The notes: generated from the letters alone by a model not told the origin. A DNA stretch of 49,780 nucleotides from Methylobacterium sp. BTF04 (GCF_010692745.1 NZ_JAAHTB010000034.1:1-49780); one strand, 5' to 3'; shown: positions 1-7,362, counted from the first letter of the stretch. A program made the numbers and translations.

Positions 1-169
1 AGATCCGCCGCCCGCCCGATACCCCCTGACTCAACCCAACCGGACACGGCTCTAGGTGGAAGGGAAGAAGATCGCACCGCGCGATTTCGCTTGCACCTGT
101 TAACTCCTGCCTGGACCCTCCTGGCAAGTTGCACACAGCAACGATTCGGATTTCTGGCGGGGGTCGGAG

Positions 170-523
170 TTGCAGCGTAGCGTCGTCACGCCCCATCGGA
201 CAGATTCATACCGTCGGTGGTGCTCTGACTTGGCGGAGACGATCCGAGAGCACATCCGCGAGCAGGGTTACGACCACCAGGACCTCTATCAGCGTTGGCC
301 GTCGATCCGCCTTGGGACATTCCAGAAGTTCATGAACGGCGACCTGCAGCCGAGCAGCCGGCTCCTGCACTCGTTCGCCGAGGCCAGCGGTCTCGATGTC
401 GAGCCATCCAAGACCCGGTTCCGGCCGTCCATGGCCCCACGCCGGCATGATGCCGGAGCGACTAGGCCTGGGGCTGAGCATGCGGACCTTGGGTCCGCAC
501 GCGGGTTGTCCGTTGCAGGATGA
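170..523 (+). CDS. Small HTH-like protein, possible phage-type regulator
   Basis: This reading frame would give 117 residues. Residues about 19-75 (from CSDLAETIREHIREQ to FAEASGLDVEP) look helical and are spaced like a short XRE-type helix-turn-helix domain. I infer a DNA-binding regulator; no family was confirmed. The start is a TTG preceded closely by a purine-rich GGGGGTCGGAG. Third-codon GC preference is good to about position 430 and then fades, so the last 35 residues (rich in R, A, P, G) may be non-coding read-through. The stop overlaps an ATG at 520 in an ATGA arrangement, but that downstream start looks poor. It precedes an antirepressor-like gene on the same strand, which fits a phage control region. 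Confidence 0.4.
   Translation: MQRSVVTPHRTDSYRRWCSDLAETIREHIREQGYDHQDLYQRWPSIRLGTFQKFMNGDLQPSSRLLHSFAEASGLDVEPSKTRFRPSMAPRRHDAGATRPGAEHADLGSARGLSVAG
441..499. promoter_or_regulatory. Two adjacent small palindromes before the antirepressor-like gene
   Basis: The palindrome CCGGCATGATGCCGG lies at 441-455. A second hairpin at 481-499 has 8-bp arms, TGCGGACC and GGTCCGCA, around a TTG loop. They fall where coding signal fades upstream of the likely start at 643. They could be operator or attenuator structures; neither is followed by a T-run, so a plain intrinsic terminator is less likely. Confidence 0.3.
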
Positions 524-642
524 AGCGGTTTCCTGAGCGGACGATGCCCTCGGCGCCGAGGCGATTTCCCCGCGTCCCCCCGTCAGGCTGCCGCCCCGTT
601 CCGTCGGGGGCATCGACCGAATCCCGACCTTCCGGAGCCGGC

Positions 643-1254
643 ATGCGCCTTCCCCCAGACATTGTGAAGGCATGCATCGGCTTCGCCCCGCAGGCGGGGG
701 TGACCGGAACCGTGCTGCCGGAGATCCGGAAGACTAGATCGTTCGGCGTCGCGCCGGTCGATCCTCTGAACCTGCTGCAGGATCCGACCATCCTCCGCCA
801 GCTACTTGGGGACTTCGCTGAGCAGACGATGCGGCTTCAGGAAGAGAACCGTGCGCTCGGCATCGACCTCACCTGCGCGACCGCCGTCATCGAGAACCAA
901 GAGCCGATCGTCGAGGCCTACGCTGAGATCGTCGAGACCGGTGAGGCCGTGTGCATCACCGACGCGGCGAAGCTCATCGGCGTGCCGCCGTCGGCGCTCT
1001 TCGAGCACATGCGCGACCAAGCCGGGGACGAGCCGTGGATCTACTGCCGGACCGGTCGCCCCGAGGTCGCCTTCCAGACGCGGATCAACAGGGACGAGCT
1101 CGACCAAAAGGCCGTCCCGTACAAGCGTCCGGACGGCAGCGTCGGCATCCGGTCGATGGTGGTCGTCCTGCCCCGAGGGTTATTCATCCTCAGGGCCGAG
1201 ATGCAGCAGCGGGAGCGCGACCGCCGCCGGGCAGCCGGCGAGTTCGACCTTTAG
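643..1254 (+). CDS. Phage antirepressor-like protein with C-terminal KilA-C domain
   Basis: The 203-residue product has a leucine- and glutamate-rich helical middle (about 45-95) and a C-terminal domain (about 95-195) with the layout of the phage antirepressor KilA-C (ANT) domain. That domain shows a TDAAKLIGVPPSALFEHM helix-turn-helix-like stretch at about 106-123, then WIYCRTGRPEVAF and a closing VVVLPRGLFIL segment. In phages such proteins bind or titrate repressors to trigger induction. I chose the ATG at 643 because GGAG lies 7 bases upstream. An in-frame ATG at 520 would add 41 residues of low-complexity P/R/S sequence that does not look coding. A terminator-like hairpin follows at once. 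This gene is the main reason to call the region phage-derived. Confidence 0.65.
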   Translation: MRLPPDIVKACIGFAPQAGVTGTVLPEIRKTRSFGVAPVDPLNLLQDPTILRQLLGDFAEQTMRLQEENRALGIDLTCATAVIENQEPIVEAYAEIVETGEAVCITDAAKLIGVPPSALFEHMRDQAGDEPWIYCRTGRPEVAFQTRINRDELDQKAVPYKRPDGSVGIRSMVVVLPRGLFILRAEMQQRERDRRRAAGEFDL

Positions 1255-1281
1255 AACCGGTTGGAATCCCCTGCCTAACCC

Positions 1282-1313
1282 AGGCCCTCGGCACCGCGCC
1301 AGGGGGCCTTTTT
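1282..1313 (+). terminator. Intrinsic terminator after the KilA-C gene
   Basis: AGGCCC pairs with GGGCCT across a GC-rich loop and is followed directly by a run of T on the plus strand. It lies 28 bases after the antirepressor-like stop codon, so it probably ends that transcript. Confidence 0.55.
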
Positions 1314-1370
1314 CGTGGCTGGATCGCCAGCGCAAGGAATGGGTACCATCGGTCGTTTGGCTTCCTCCGC

Positions 1371-1691
1371 CTAGGGGCAAGGCGGCCGACCGGGGTTGAG
1401 CCGGAACGTGACGCCATCGTGGAGCAGGGTCCCGTCCGGCTGCAGCACAAGGTCGACATCGAGGTCCACGACGGAGCCGCCGTTCGCGTAGCAGGCGGCA
1501 GACCGGGCCCGCCCGCCGGCGAGGACGATCGACCGGCAATCGAGCCCGTCGATTCCCATGCCGCCGTCGGGCCGAACGCTGACGGGCATGGCCACCTCGC
1601 CGACGGGGCAGTACAGCCCCGGGGCCGGCCGAGGCGGGTCCGCGAGCGCCGGCGTGGCGAGGACCGCGAGGATTAGGATGGCGCGCATCAT
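1371..1691 (-). CDS. Small exported protein, unknown family
   Basis: The 106-residue product starts MMRAILILAVLATPALADPP, a clear Sec signal peptide with cleavage likely after ALA (about residue 17). The mature part of about 90 residues has four cysteines (LYCPVG, LDCRSI, SAACYA, PPCP), suggesting disulfides and a periplasmic or secreted location. The ATGATG start overlaps the stop of the upstream gene, so translation is coupled. It is the last gene of the leftward operon led by the AAA+ ATPase. No family is recognised and I assign no function. Confidence 0.6.
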   Translation of the reverse strand: MMRAILILAVLATPALADPPRPAPGLYCPVGEVAMPVSVRPDGGMGIDGLDCRSIVLAGGRARSAACYANGGSVVDLDVDLVLQPDGTLLHDGVTFRLNPGRPPCP

Positions 1692-2095
1692 GGCTTGAAC
1701 GCCTCGTCCGCGTCGGCCTCGGGGACCGGCGCGTTGAAATCGACGATCGGTCGGCCCCGGCCCCGTCGGCCGGACAGCACCTTGTCGAGGCGTTCCTCGG
1801 CCGCCGGGCGGGCGCCGCCGAGGATGAACAGGGTGTTCTCCGACAGCGCCCACCCCTCGCCGCTATGGACGATCGGCGTGGTCGTCAGAAAGACGTTCCC
1901 CTGCCAGGGGTGGCCCCAGCACAGCCCGAAGAGGCCGTCATGCCTGACTTCGAAATCATCGAGGAAGGGGGCGGCGTCGACCTGTTCCGGCGTCGGCTTC
2001 CAAGGGGCATCGATCCGAGCCAGCTCCTCGCGCACGGCCTGCCGGCGCTCCTCGACGGCGGCGCGTTCGTTCGGTGTGAGATCTCTCAGGCGCAC
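1688..2095 (-). CDS. Conserved-looking cytoplasmic protein, unknown
   Basis: The 135-residue product begins VRLRDLTPNERAAVEERRQ, a charged helical N-terminus, followed by a segment with F, W and H (about residues 40-90) and an acidic tail ending DADEAFKP. I chose the GTG at 2095 because AGAAGGAG lies 7 bases upstream; an in-frame ATG 39 bases further up lies before that ribosome-binding site and is unlikely. No signal peptide or known motif is visible. The gene sits between two small exported-protein genes in the same operon and overlaps the downstream one by four bases. Confidence 0.55.
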   Translation of the reverse strand: MRLRDLTPNERAAVEERRQAVREELARIDAPWKPTPEQVDAAPFLDDFEVRHDGLFGLCWGHPWQGNVFLTTTPIVHSGEGWALSENTLFILGGARPAAEERLDKVLSGRRGRGRPIVDFNAPVPEADADEAFKP

Positions 2096-2146
2096 GGTAT
2101 TTCTCCTTCTGAGGGCACCTTCGCCCCGGGGCATGCCACCTACAAA

Positions 2147-2539
2147 TCAGGGCGAGATCGCCACCTGCTGCGGGCACCCGGGGATGTTGCTCGCCCACGT
2201 GCCGCCGTCGTCCCGGAGGCGCAGCGTGAACACCCTGCCCGGCAGCTGCAGCTTGTCCTCGCCGCCCTCGACGCGGCCGATGACGACGTCGCCGGCGACC
2301 GTCGCGCTCCCCCATACCGAGGTACGCGAATCCGTACCTGCCGCCGGCCCCGAGATCTTGCACTCCAGGCGGAAGCGGTGGCCGTCGCCGACGCGGCGGA
2401 CGTAGAGCGTGCCATCGACGAACAGGCGGCCGTCGACGTCGTCGTGGACGGCGACCGCCCACAGGCGATCCGTGGGGATCGAGCCGGCGAGGCAAGGGCC
2501 CGCCCCGAGCAGGGCGGTGGCGAGGATGAGGGCGCGCAT
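2147..2539 (-). CDS. Small exported protein, unknown family
   Basis: The 130-residue product starts MRALILATALLGAGPCLAGS, a Sec signal peptide; the C in GPCLAGS could even mark a lipoprotein, though the lipobox is poor. The mature part is rich in beta-type residues (DGTLYVRRVGDGHRFRLECKI, VFTLRLRDDGGTWASN) and keeps two cysteines, so a small periplasmic beta domain is plausible. The start codon overlaps the upstream stop (TGATG), so the two are translated together. Its signal peptide resembles that of the last gene of the operon. Its function is unknown. Confidence 0.6.
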   Translation of the reverse strand: MRALILATALLGAGPCLAGSIPTDRLWAVAVHDDVDGRLFVDGTLYVRRVGDGHRFRLECKISGPAAGTDSRTSVWGSATVAGDVVIGRVEGGEDKLQLPGRVFTLRLRDDGGTWASNIPGCPQQVAISP

Positions 2540-3192
2540 CACAGCTTCCTCCGCTTGGCCGCATCGCAGACGTCGCAGGCGATCTTGACCCACCCGCCCT
2601 TCCTGTATGCCCCGGGGCCGCCGCAGGTCTCGCAGATGACGGTCGAGAGGCAGCTGGCCGCATCGATGATGGCGGCAACCTCGTCGCCCGTCTCCTCGGG
2701 CAGCCCCTCCGTGTACCAGCGCAATTCAGCAAACTTGCTCTTCACCTGCGACGACTTCACGCCGTCGAGGACCCTATGACCGGCGAACGTCTCGGCCGCC
2801 GCGCGCGCCAGTTCGAGCCACGGGGTGTCGACCTGCAGCGTCCCCTCCGGGAACAGGTTCGCATAGTCCCGCTCCAGGCCCTCGGAGACGAGCGAGCACG
2901 TCGTAGGGACGAGACCCGAAGGCAGCGCGTACCGGGCCGAGCGGATCGCCACGTACCGCTCGGCGATCTCCACGGCGAGCGCGGTGCCCTCAGGCGTGTC
3001 CCGGCGACGCGTTCGCTTATCGAGATCGGCCGGCAGCGCGGCCGCCCGCTTGACCGTCGCCTCCAGTTCGACGCGCTCGGGATGCTGCGGGCGCGCCGGC
3101 ATAGGATCGACGGAGATCGTCGCATCGGGCCCGAACAGGCGGGTAAGGAAGTCGGTGAGCTCGCGCGCCGCGCGGCGTTCTCGGGACGTCAT
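2539..3192 (-). CDS. Protein with C-terminal CxxC zinc-binding pair, unknown
   Basis: The 217-residue product is mostly helical and charged (for example ERRAARELTDFLTRLFGP near the start). It ends in a short zinc-ribbon-like element: CETC at 187-190 and CDVC at 206-209, followed by a basic tail AAKRRKL. This suggests a structural zinc and contact with nucleic acid or protein. The ATG at 3192 overlaps the stop of the preceding small gene by four bases. It is the third gene of the AAA+ ATPase operon. I recognise no named family. Confidence 0.65.
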   Translation of the reverse strand: MTSRERRAARELTDFLTRLFGPDATISVDPMPARPQHPERVELEATVKRAAALPADLDKRTRRRDTPEGTALAVEIAERYVAIRSARYALPSGLVPTTCSLVSEGLERDYANLFPEGTLQVDTPWLELARAAAETFAGHRVLDGVKSSQVKSKFAELRWYTEGLPEETGDEVAAIIDAASCLSTVICETCGGPGAYRKGGWVKIACDVCDAAKRRKL

Positions 3193-3428
3193 GACGGGCT
3201 CCAGGTGCGGGTGCGGGCGGGGGGCAGGCGGGGGATCGACGCGAGGAATCCCGCGGCGGATCGGGACTCGCGCAGGGCGAGGACGGGGTCGCGGTCGCCG
3301 TCCTCGGCGAGACGCAGCAGGGCGGCGAGGTAGCCGTAGACGCCTTGGCCGAGCGTGGGCTCGACCGCGCCGTCGGTGACCTGTCCCTCCACGCGGTCGC
3401 GGAGCAGGCGGAGCTGGGAGAGCGACAT
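3189..3428 (-). CDS. Small helical protein encoded beside AAA+ ATPase
   Basis: The 79-residue product begins MSLSQLRLLRDRVEGQ and is predicted helical, with a tyrosine-leucine-rich middle (VYGYLAALLRLAE). A strong GGAGG precedes the ATG at 3428. It begins 11 bases after the ATPase stop and overlaps the zinc-finger gene by four bases, so all three are probably made together. It could be an adaptor of the ATPase, but that rests on position only. Confidence 0.6.
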   Translation of the reverse strand: MSLSQLRLLRDRVEGQVTDGAVEPTLGQGVYGYLAALLRLAEDGDRDPVLALRESRSAAGFLASIPRLPPARTRTWSPS

Positions 3429-3439
3429 GGCGGCCTCCC

Positions 3440-5050
3440 TCAGTGCGCCAGGCGCGGGCTGGACCGCAGGGCGACGATCCGCTCGACAGCGCGCCTGAGA
3501 GGCCTGATCGACCCTCCCCGCCATGCGCCCGCGAGGGCGTCAATCTCGCTCCCGTCCAGGTCCGGGATCCATCTCGGATCGCTGATGTCGGCGCGGAGAT
3601 CGTCGAGGATCCCGCGCACGACGATCGGCAGGTCCCGCCGACGCGGCGTGCCGACCTCGACCGCCACAAATCGGTCGAGCAGGGGCCCGCGTAGCGATTC
3701 GGTGCCGTTGGCCGTCGCGACGAGCGAGATCCCGCTGAGATCCACCGCGCACTCAAGCCCGATGTCCCAGTACGACCGCCTCGTCGACGGCTCCGCCAGC
3801 CCGAGCAGGACCTCGCGCAGGCTGCCATTATGCCCGCCCGCGGCCGGTGCCTTGTCGACTTCATCGAGGACGACGATCCCGTTTCCGCTGCCGCTGGTGA
3901 TCGCCAGCTGCGCCATGACGCTCGGCCGCGCCGTCGACCACTGCGCGGCCGTTCCGCCGAACGAACTGTCCGAGGCCGACGAGCAGGCGTAGACGAGCGA
4001 GGGCACGCCGAGCGCCGTGGCAAGGTCCCGCGCGAGCGTGGTCTTGCCCCCGCCGGGCGGCCCGACGAGGAGCAGGTTCGGCACGGCCGCGTAGGGCCGT
4101 CCTAGCATCATGCCGACGATCCGCGCTATGGCGGCCTCGGCCCATGGCGACCGCTCGACGAGCCGGCGCCCGAGATCCTCCAGGTCCGGCATCGGGACGC
4201 ACGGCAGCCGACGGCCCGCGATCGTGCCGGCCTGTCCCTTCGGCTTCTTGCCATCGGCAGCGGCCGGCAGGACGAGGATAGAGGGAGCCTCCGCGGCCTG
4301 TCCGAGGGGGAGGTCCGCGAGCCACGACATGTCGAGCCCCGGAGCCGCTGGAACCACCGCCGTCGGCCGCTCCAGCGGTTCCGGCGGCGTGACGGTGCTC
4401 GCGATCCGTTCAAGCAGCGTCCGGGCCGCGAGCTTCTGAGCGTGCCGCTCGGCGACGAAGCCGCGGTCGACGTCGGTCTCGCTATAGGCGACGGCGTCGG
4501 GCTCCCGACAGATCCGGCTCGCCAGGTCCATCATCGTCACGCCGATCTCGCGGAATGGAATCGGGTCGCTGAGGACGGTCGAGCCGTACTCGTGGAGCGT
4601 CTCGACGCAGAGGGCGACGGCGCGTGCGGTGGCGCTCGGGTCGCCGAATTCGGCCCCGTACAGGCATGCCCGATCCGCGACGTCCCGAAGTTCGTCGAGG
4701 ATCTCAAACGAGCGGAACGGCGGGCGGTACCCTTCGGTGGCCCTCTCCAGCGCGACGCTCTCCAGGTCGAGTGCGGTGTCGATCCTCGGGTCGTACTGGA
4801 AGGACCGGAGCGCCTTGAGCACGTCGTCGGGGAAGCCCTGAGCGAGGCGCCCTTCGATCGCCTCGGCCCACGCCCTCGCATCCTGGAACGCGTCGCCGTG
4901 CGCCCATGGATACCCGACGAGGATGTCCTCGATCGAGGGGACGACGGCGCGGTCCCGGCCGCGCAGGGCGGTCTCGTGGCGCTCCAGGCTGTCGGAATAC
5001 GTGACGATGCGCGCGGCGCGGCGCGCCCAGCGGGTGGGATTGTCGGACAT
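3440..5050 (-). CDS. Lon-like AAA+ ATPase without a protease domain
   Basis: The 536-residue protein has an unrecognised, mostly helical N-terminal half of about 290 residues and a C-terminal AAA+ module. Walker A is GPPGGGKT at 330-337 and Walker B is IVVLDEVDKA at 392-401. A sensor-1 region, LVATANG, follows at 443-449, then an arginine-finger-type stretch LRGPLLDRF at 453-461. These motifs resemble the Lon/ClpX branch, but no serine-lysine protease domain follows, so it probably remodels a partner protein or nucleoprotein. It leads the leftward operon, whose promoter should lie between 5051 and 5330. Phage-encoded or plasmid-encoded loaders and defence-type ATPases are both possible; the sequence does not decide. 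Confidence 0.8.
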   Translation of the reverse strand: MSDNPTRWARRAARIVTYSDSLERHETALRGRDRAVVPSIEDILVGYPWAHGDAFQDARAWAEAIEGRLAQGFPDDVLKALRSFQYDPRIDTALDLESVALERATEGYRPPFRSFEILDELRDVADRACLYGAEFGDPSATARAVALCVETLHEYGSTVLSDPIPFREIGVTMMDLASRICREPDAVAYSETDVDRGFVAERHAQKLAARTLLERIASTVTPPEPLERPTAVVPAAPGLDMSWLADLPLGQAAEAPSILVLPAAADGKKPKGQAGTIAGRRLPCVPMPDLEDLGRRLVERSPWAEAAIARIVGMMLGRPYAAVPNLLLVGPPGGGKTTLARDLATALGVPSLVYACSSASDSSFGGTAAQWSTARPSVMAQLAITSGSGNGIVVLDEVDKAPAAGGHNGSLREVLLGLAEPSTRRSYWDIGLECAVDLSGISLVATANGTESLRGPLLDRFVAVEVGTPRRRDLPIVVRGILDDLRADISDPRWIPDLDGSEIDALAGAWRGGSIRPLRRAVERIVALRSSPRLAH

Positions 5051-5516
5051 CGGGGAAATCTCGCAGGGATTGGAAACGGGACGCGCGAAGGGCGCCGAGC
5101 GCGGGGCTCAGGCGACGGCGGTCGTGCGTTTCTCTATCGAGCGAGCAGTCATGGCGGCGGTCGGCTCCGGTGGAATCCGTACAATGCACATGCGGCCGCC
5201 TTCTGTGAAGACGGCCGGAAGGTGTCGGTGGGACCTTGGTTTAAAAACCCCTGGGCTGATCCAGTAAAGGCAACGCAAGCCCTCTCAGAATGTGTGCCAT
5301 AGCGCGCATTTCAACGGTTTCGGCCTGAAATGTTCGCGATAGCACGCATTTCGGGGTGCCGATCATGCTGTAGAAAACCCGCGCCCGCGACGGGGCCCGC
5401 ATCCGCCAGGGGGACCACCGACTCAGCGGCTGCCTCAAGCCGTCGTCACCGTCCAGTGCGAATCGTCGCGATGTGGCACCCTGCTGTTCTGTCCGGATTC
5501 GCAGGGGGGAAATGGG
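5051..5516. promoter_or_regulatory. Divergent control region of the accessory element
   Basis: These 466 bases separate the leftward ATPase operon from the rightward small-gene operon and hold no convincing gene. A local A/T stretch (GGTTTAAAAACC, about 5238) stands out in GC-rich DNA and may belong to the leftward promoter. The repeats at 5290-5352 are the strongest regulatory signal. GGGGGGAAAT just before 5517 is the ribosome-binding site of the first rightward gene. Confidence 0.5.
5290..5352. repeat. Two 23-bp direct repeats spaced 40 bp, probable operators
   Basis: The copies at 5290-5312 and 5330-5352 match at 19 of 23 positions. Both end in ATAGC, one variable base and CGCATTTC. The spacing from start to start is exactly 40 bp, close to four helical turns. 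The second copy is also framed as an inverted repeat (GAAATG at 5327-5332 and CATTTC at 5347-5352). This is what paired sites for a cooperatively binding dimeric repressor look like; the regulator could be the HTH-like or KilA-C product. Confidence 0.55.
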
Positions 5517-5843
5517 ATGAAGCTCTCCGAGGTTAGCAGGGCGAAGGACCTGGTCGACCAGCGCCGGAAGCTCGTCGTCGCGTACGTTGATGTCGGGCTG
5601 CAGGACGACGTCTACGTCCCGTACGGGTTCGCCCATCATCGGGTGACCGTGTTCGGCTACGTGGTCGACGAGCCGATGCTGGAGGCCCTGCGGAAGGCCA
5701 CGCGGGACGAGATCCTCCGCCGGGTCGACCAGTGCGACGGAGAACTCGCGAAGCTCGGCGTCGAGATCGACGGCATCGAGATCGAGATCAAGCGGGAGGA
5801 GTCCCTCCGCCGCACGGTCGAGGTCGAGGAGAAGGCGGCATGA
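5517..5843 (+). CDS. Unknown 108-residue protein with coiled C-terminus
   Basis: The N-terminal part (MKLSEVSRAKDLVDQRRKLV) is helical. The middle has a short beta segment (VAYVDVGLQDDVYVPY) and the C-terminal 45 residues (RRVDQCDGELAKLGVEIDGI onward) look like an amphipathic coiled coil. A very strong GGGGGGAAAT precedes the ATG. It is the first gene of the rightward operon and overlaps the next gene by an ATGA. No family is recognised; similar short genes are common in phage early regions. Confidence 0.6.
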   Translation: MKLSEVSRAKDLVDQRRKLVVAYVDVGLQDDVYVPYGFAHHRVTVFGYVVDEPMLEALRKATRDEILRRVDQCDGELAKLGVEIDGIEIEIKREESLRRTVEVEEKAA

Positions 5844-6064
5844 TCCTCCCCCGCGAGGTCATCCCCAAGCACATCCGGGCGCCGCTCCACAAGCGGTTCC
5901 CCAAGGCTCCGCGCTGGTTCCCGCCGGTGCCCGAGACGCCCTGGAGCATTATCCAGGACGTCCTCGTGCAGGGACGCCGCGACGGCCTGAACGCCACCCA
6001 GATCGCCGGGGGCGTCTACACGGTGCTGGTCGCCCGCGGACTTCTCTCGGAGGGCCGGGCGTGA
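5840..6064 (+). CDS. Unknown 74-residue protein
   Basis: The product begins MILPREVIPKHIRAPLHKRF and ends GGVYTVLVARGLLSEGRA; it is basic and proline-rich at the start and helical at the end. The ATG overlaps the upstream stop (ATGA) and its own stop overlaps the next GTG, so it is embedded in a coupled series. No function is recognised. Confidence 0.55.
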   Translation: MILPREVIPKHIRAPLHKRFPKAPRWFPPVPETPWSIIQDVLVQGRRDGLNATQIAGGVYTVLVARGLLSEGRA

Positions 6065-6303
6065 GCGGGAAGCACATGGCGCCCCTGTTCGGGCAGAAGC
6101 CATTCATCGTCGAGACCTTTCAGAACTGGCCGCTGGCCCTTCCCTGCCGGGCGGAGGCGTTCCTCGACGCGCTGACGACCTCATCATCGAGGACATCCTG
6201 TCGATGTCGGGCGACGAGCTCCGCGCCGAGATCATCGCCGAGGGCGGGGATCCGGATGCGATGGTGCGTGAGGCAGACGCTGCCCTCGATCGGGCGATCC
6301 TGA
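6061..6303 (+). CDS. Small protein, probably broken by a frameshift near 6176
   Basis: The GTG start overlaps the upstream stop. Residues 1-39 (VSGKHMAPLFGQKPFIVETF to FLDALT) look like real protein. After that this frame becomes Ser/Arg/Cys-rich (TSSSRTSCRCRATSSAP) and loses coding character. The neighbouring frame instead reads DDLIIEDILSMSGDELRAEI without a start codon for its first residues. A one-base indel near 6176 would join the two into one protein. Either the gene is a frameshifted pseudogene, or two genes overlap here. Confidence 0.4.
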   Translation: MSGKHMAPLFGQKPFIVETFQNWPLALPCRAEAFLDALTTSSSRTSCRCRATSSAPRSSPRAGIRMRWCVRQTLPSIGRS

Positions 6304-6683
6304 CCGTGAAGGCCGCCCGATCAGGGCAGCCACTCCCGGACGGCCGCCTCCACCGCGGCGGCCGCGGCCCCGGGCTCGCTCCCGTGGGGAACGACCTCGT
6401 TGGCCAGGGCCCTCCCGGTGATCGGGTCGGCGACGATGACGGTCGACCGCTCCAGCCCGACGAGAACCTGCACGACGAGCTCAAGTCGCGTGCTCGATCC
6501 GGGGCCGTCCTCGACCAGGTAGAGGCCCTCGATGTGGGCGGTCGGCCGGCGCCGGGGCGGCTCCATCCTGGCGAGGACGCTCAGGGCGGCGGGGTCGTAC
6601 TCGTCGTCGTCGGGCATGCGCGGGACTCTGAGCCGGTCACCGATCCGGGACAACCCCGGGCGGATGCGGAGGCACGAACATGA
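6204..6683 (+). CDS. Acidic helical protein fragment, long dubious tail
   Basis: From the ATG at 6204 residues 1-39 (MSGDELRAEIIAEGGDPDAM to AARSG) look like a genuine acidic helical domain of the kind seen in small phage proteins. The frame then stays open to 6683, but residues 40-159 run antisense to the gene at 6321-6617. They have poorer third-codon GC preference than that gene and a Gly/Pro/Arg-rich composition typical of an opposite-strand shadow. The real gene may have lost its stop codon in a rearrangement. The final stop overlaps the next ATG (ATGA), which is the one point in favour of the long form. Confidence 0.35.
   Translation: MSGDELRAEIIAEGGDPDAMVREADAALDRAILTVKAARSGQPLPDGRLHRGGRGPGLAPVGNDLVGQGPPGDRVGDDDGRPLQPDENLHDELKSRARSGAVLDQVEALDVGGRPAPGRLHPGEDAQGGGVVLVVVGHARDSEPVTDPGQPRADAEART
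6321..6617 (-). CDS. Unknown 98-residue protein, opposite strand to the operon
   Basis: The product starts MPDDDEYDPAALSVLARMEP. It has a beta-rich middle (IEGLYLVEDGPG, RLELVVQVLVGLERSTVIVA) and an alanine-rich C-terminal helix. Third-codon GC is higher in this frame than in the overlapping plus-strand frame, so I favour it as the coding strand. An upstream start at 6653 is possible. It is the only minus-strand gene inside a plus-strand run, which is unusual. No family is recognised. Confidence 0.5.
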   Translation of the reverse strand: MPDDDEYDPAALSVLARMEPPRRRPTAHIEGLYLVEDGPGSSTRLELVVQVLVGLERSTVIVADPITGRALANEVVPHGSEPGAAAAAVEAAVREWLP

Positions 6684-6874
6684 AGAGGCGCACGATAGAC
6701 GAGCTCGCCCTCGGGGCCTACCGCGACGTCGAGCGGATCATCGCCGAGCGCCCCGGGGACGGCCCGGCCGAGCGGGAGATCCCCATCCGGACGGCGCTCG
6801 CCACGTGGATCGCGCACGCCGTCGATCGCGAGGCCCGCAACGACCGGCGGCGCGTCGGGAGGAGCGGAAGATGA
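6680..6874 (+). CDS. Unknown 64-residue basic protein
   Basis: The product reads MKRRTIDELALGAYRDVERI onward, helical, with a basic Arg-rich C-terminus (NDRRRVGRSGR) that could bind nucleic acid. A GGAGG 9 bases upstream supports the ATG at 6680. Its stop overlaps the ATG of the next gene (ATGATG), so the two are coupled. Function is unknown. Confidence 0.5.
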   Translation: MKRRTIDELALGAYRDVERIIAERPGDGPAEREIPIRTALATWIAHAVDREARNDRRRVGRSGR

Positions 6875-7362
6875 TGAAGCCGGGATGGGAAGAGCGCTTT
6901 GCCGTGATGCAGGCGGAGATGAAGGAGAAGGCCAGACCGCTGCCGGGAGAGCGCCTCGATGGATTGGAGGACCTGCTCGCGAATCCCGATACGCCCGACG
7001 GTACCCGAATGACCGACGCCTTCATGGATGGCCTTCGCGGCGGTTGGATGGAGCGGTCGACCCTTCTCGGGCTGAACGCGTTCGTCGAGGCGCCCAACAT
7101 CCTCCGGCGCAAGACCACCTTCGACGGCGAGCACTGGCATGGCCTAACGCCTGACGAGATCCGGCACCGTCAGGCATTTCTGCTCGCGACCGTGCGCGCC
7201 GACCTACAAGATCCGATGCTCAACGATCCTGCCAGACCGGTGACGCTTGTCGCTCAAAGCTTTCCGTCTCCGAGGATACTTCTGACGGCGGACGACATCG
7301 TGTCGATACCAACCGACGATGGAACGCCAGGATGGGGCTTCGAATGGACGGACCCATCGTGA
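6871..7362 (+). CDS. Unknown 163-residue protein
   Basis: The product begins MMKPGWEERFAVMQAEMKEK and ends TPGWGFEWTDPS; it has a helical N-terminal half and a mixed C-terminal part with WHGLTPDEIRHRQAFLLA. GGGAGGAGCGGAAG just upstream is a strong ribosome-binding site for the ATG at 6871. A much longer upstream extension in this frame overlaps other genes and is not credible. It lies in the middle of the rightward accessory operon. No known motif is seen. Confidence 0.6.
   Translation: MMKPGWEERFAVMQAEMKEKARPLPGERLDGLEDLLANPDTPDGTRMTDAFMDGLRGGWMERSTLLGLNAFVEAPNILRRKTTFDGEHWHGLTPDEIRHRQAFLLATVRADLQDPMLNDPARPVTLVAQSFPSPRILLTADDIVSIPTDDGTPGWGFEWTDPS

Noticed and set aside
520..642. In-frame upstream extension of the KilA-C gene from the ATG at 520
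   Set aside because: The added residues are Pro/Arg/Ser-rich without coding character, and a better ribosome-binding site sits before 643.
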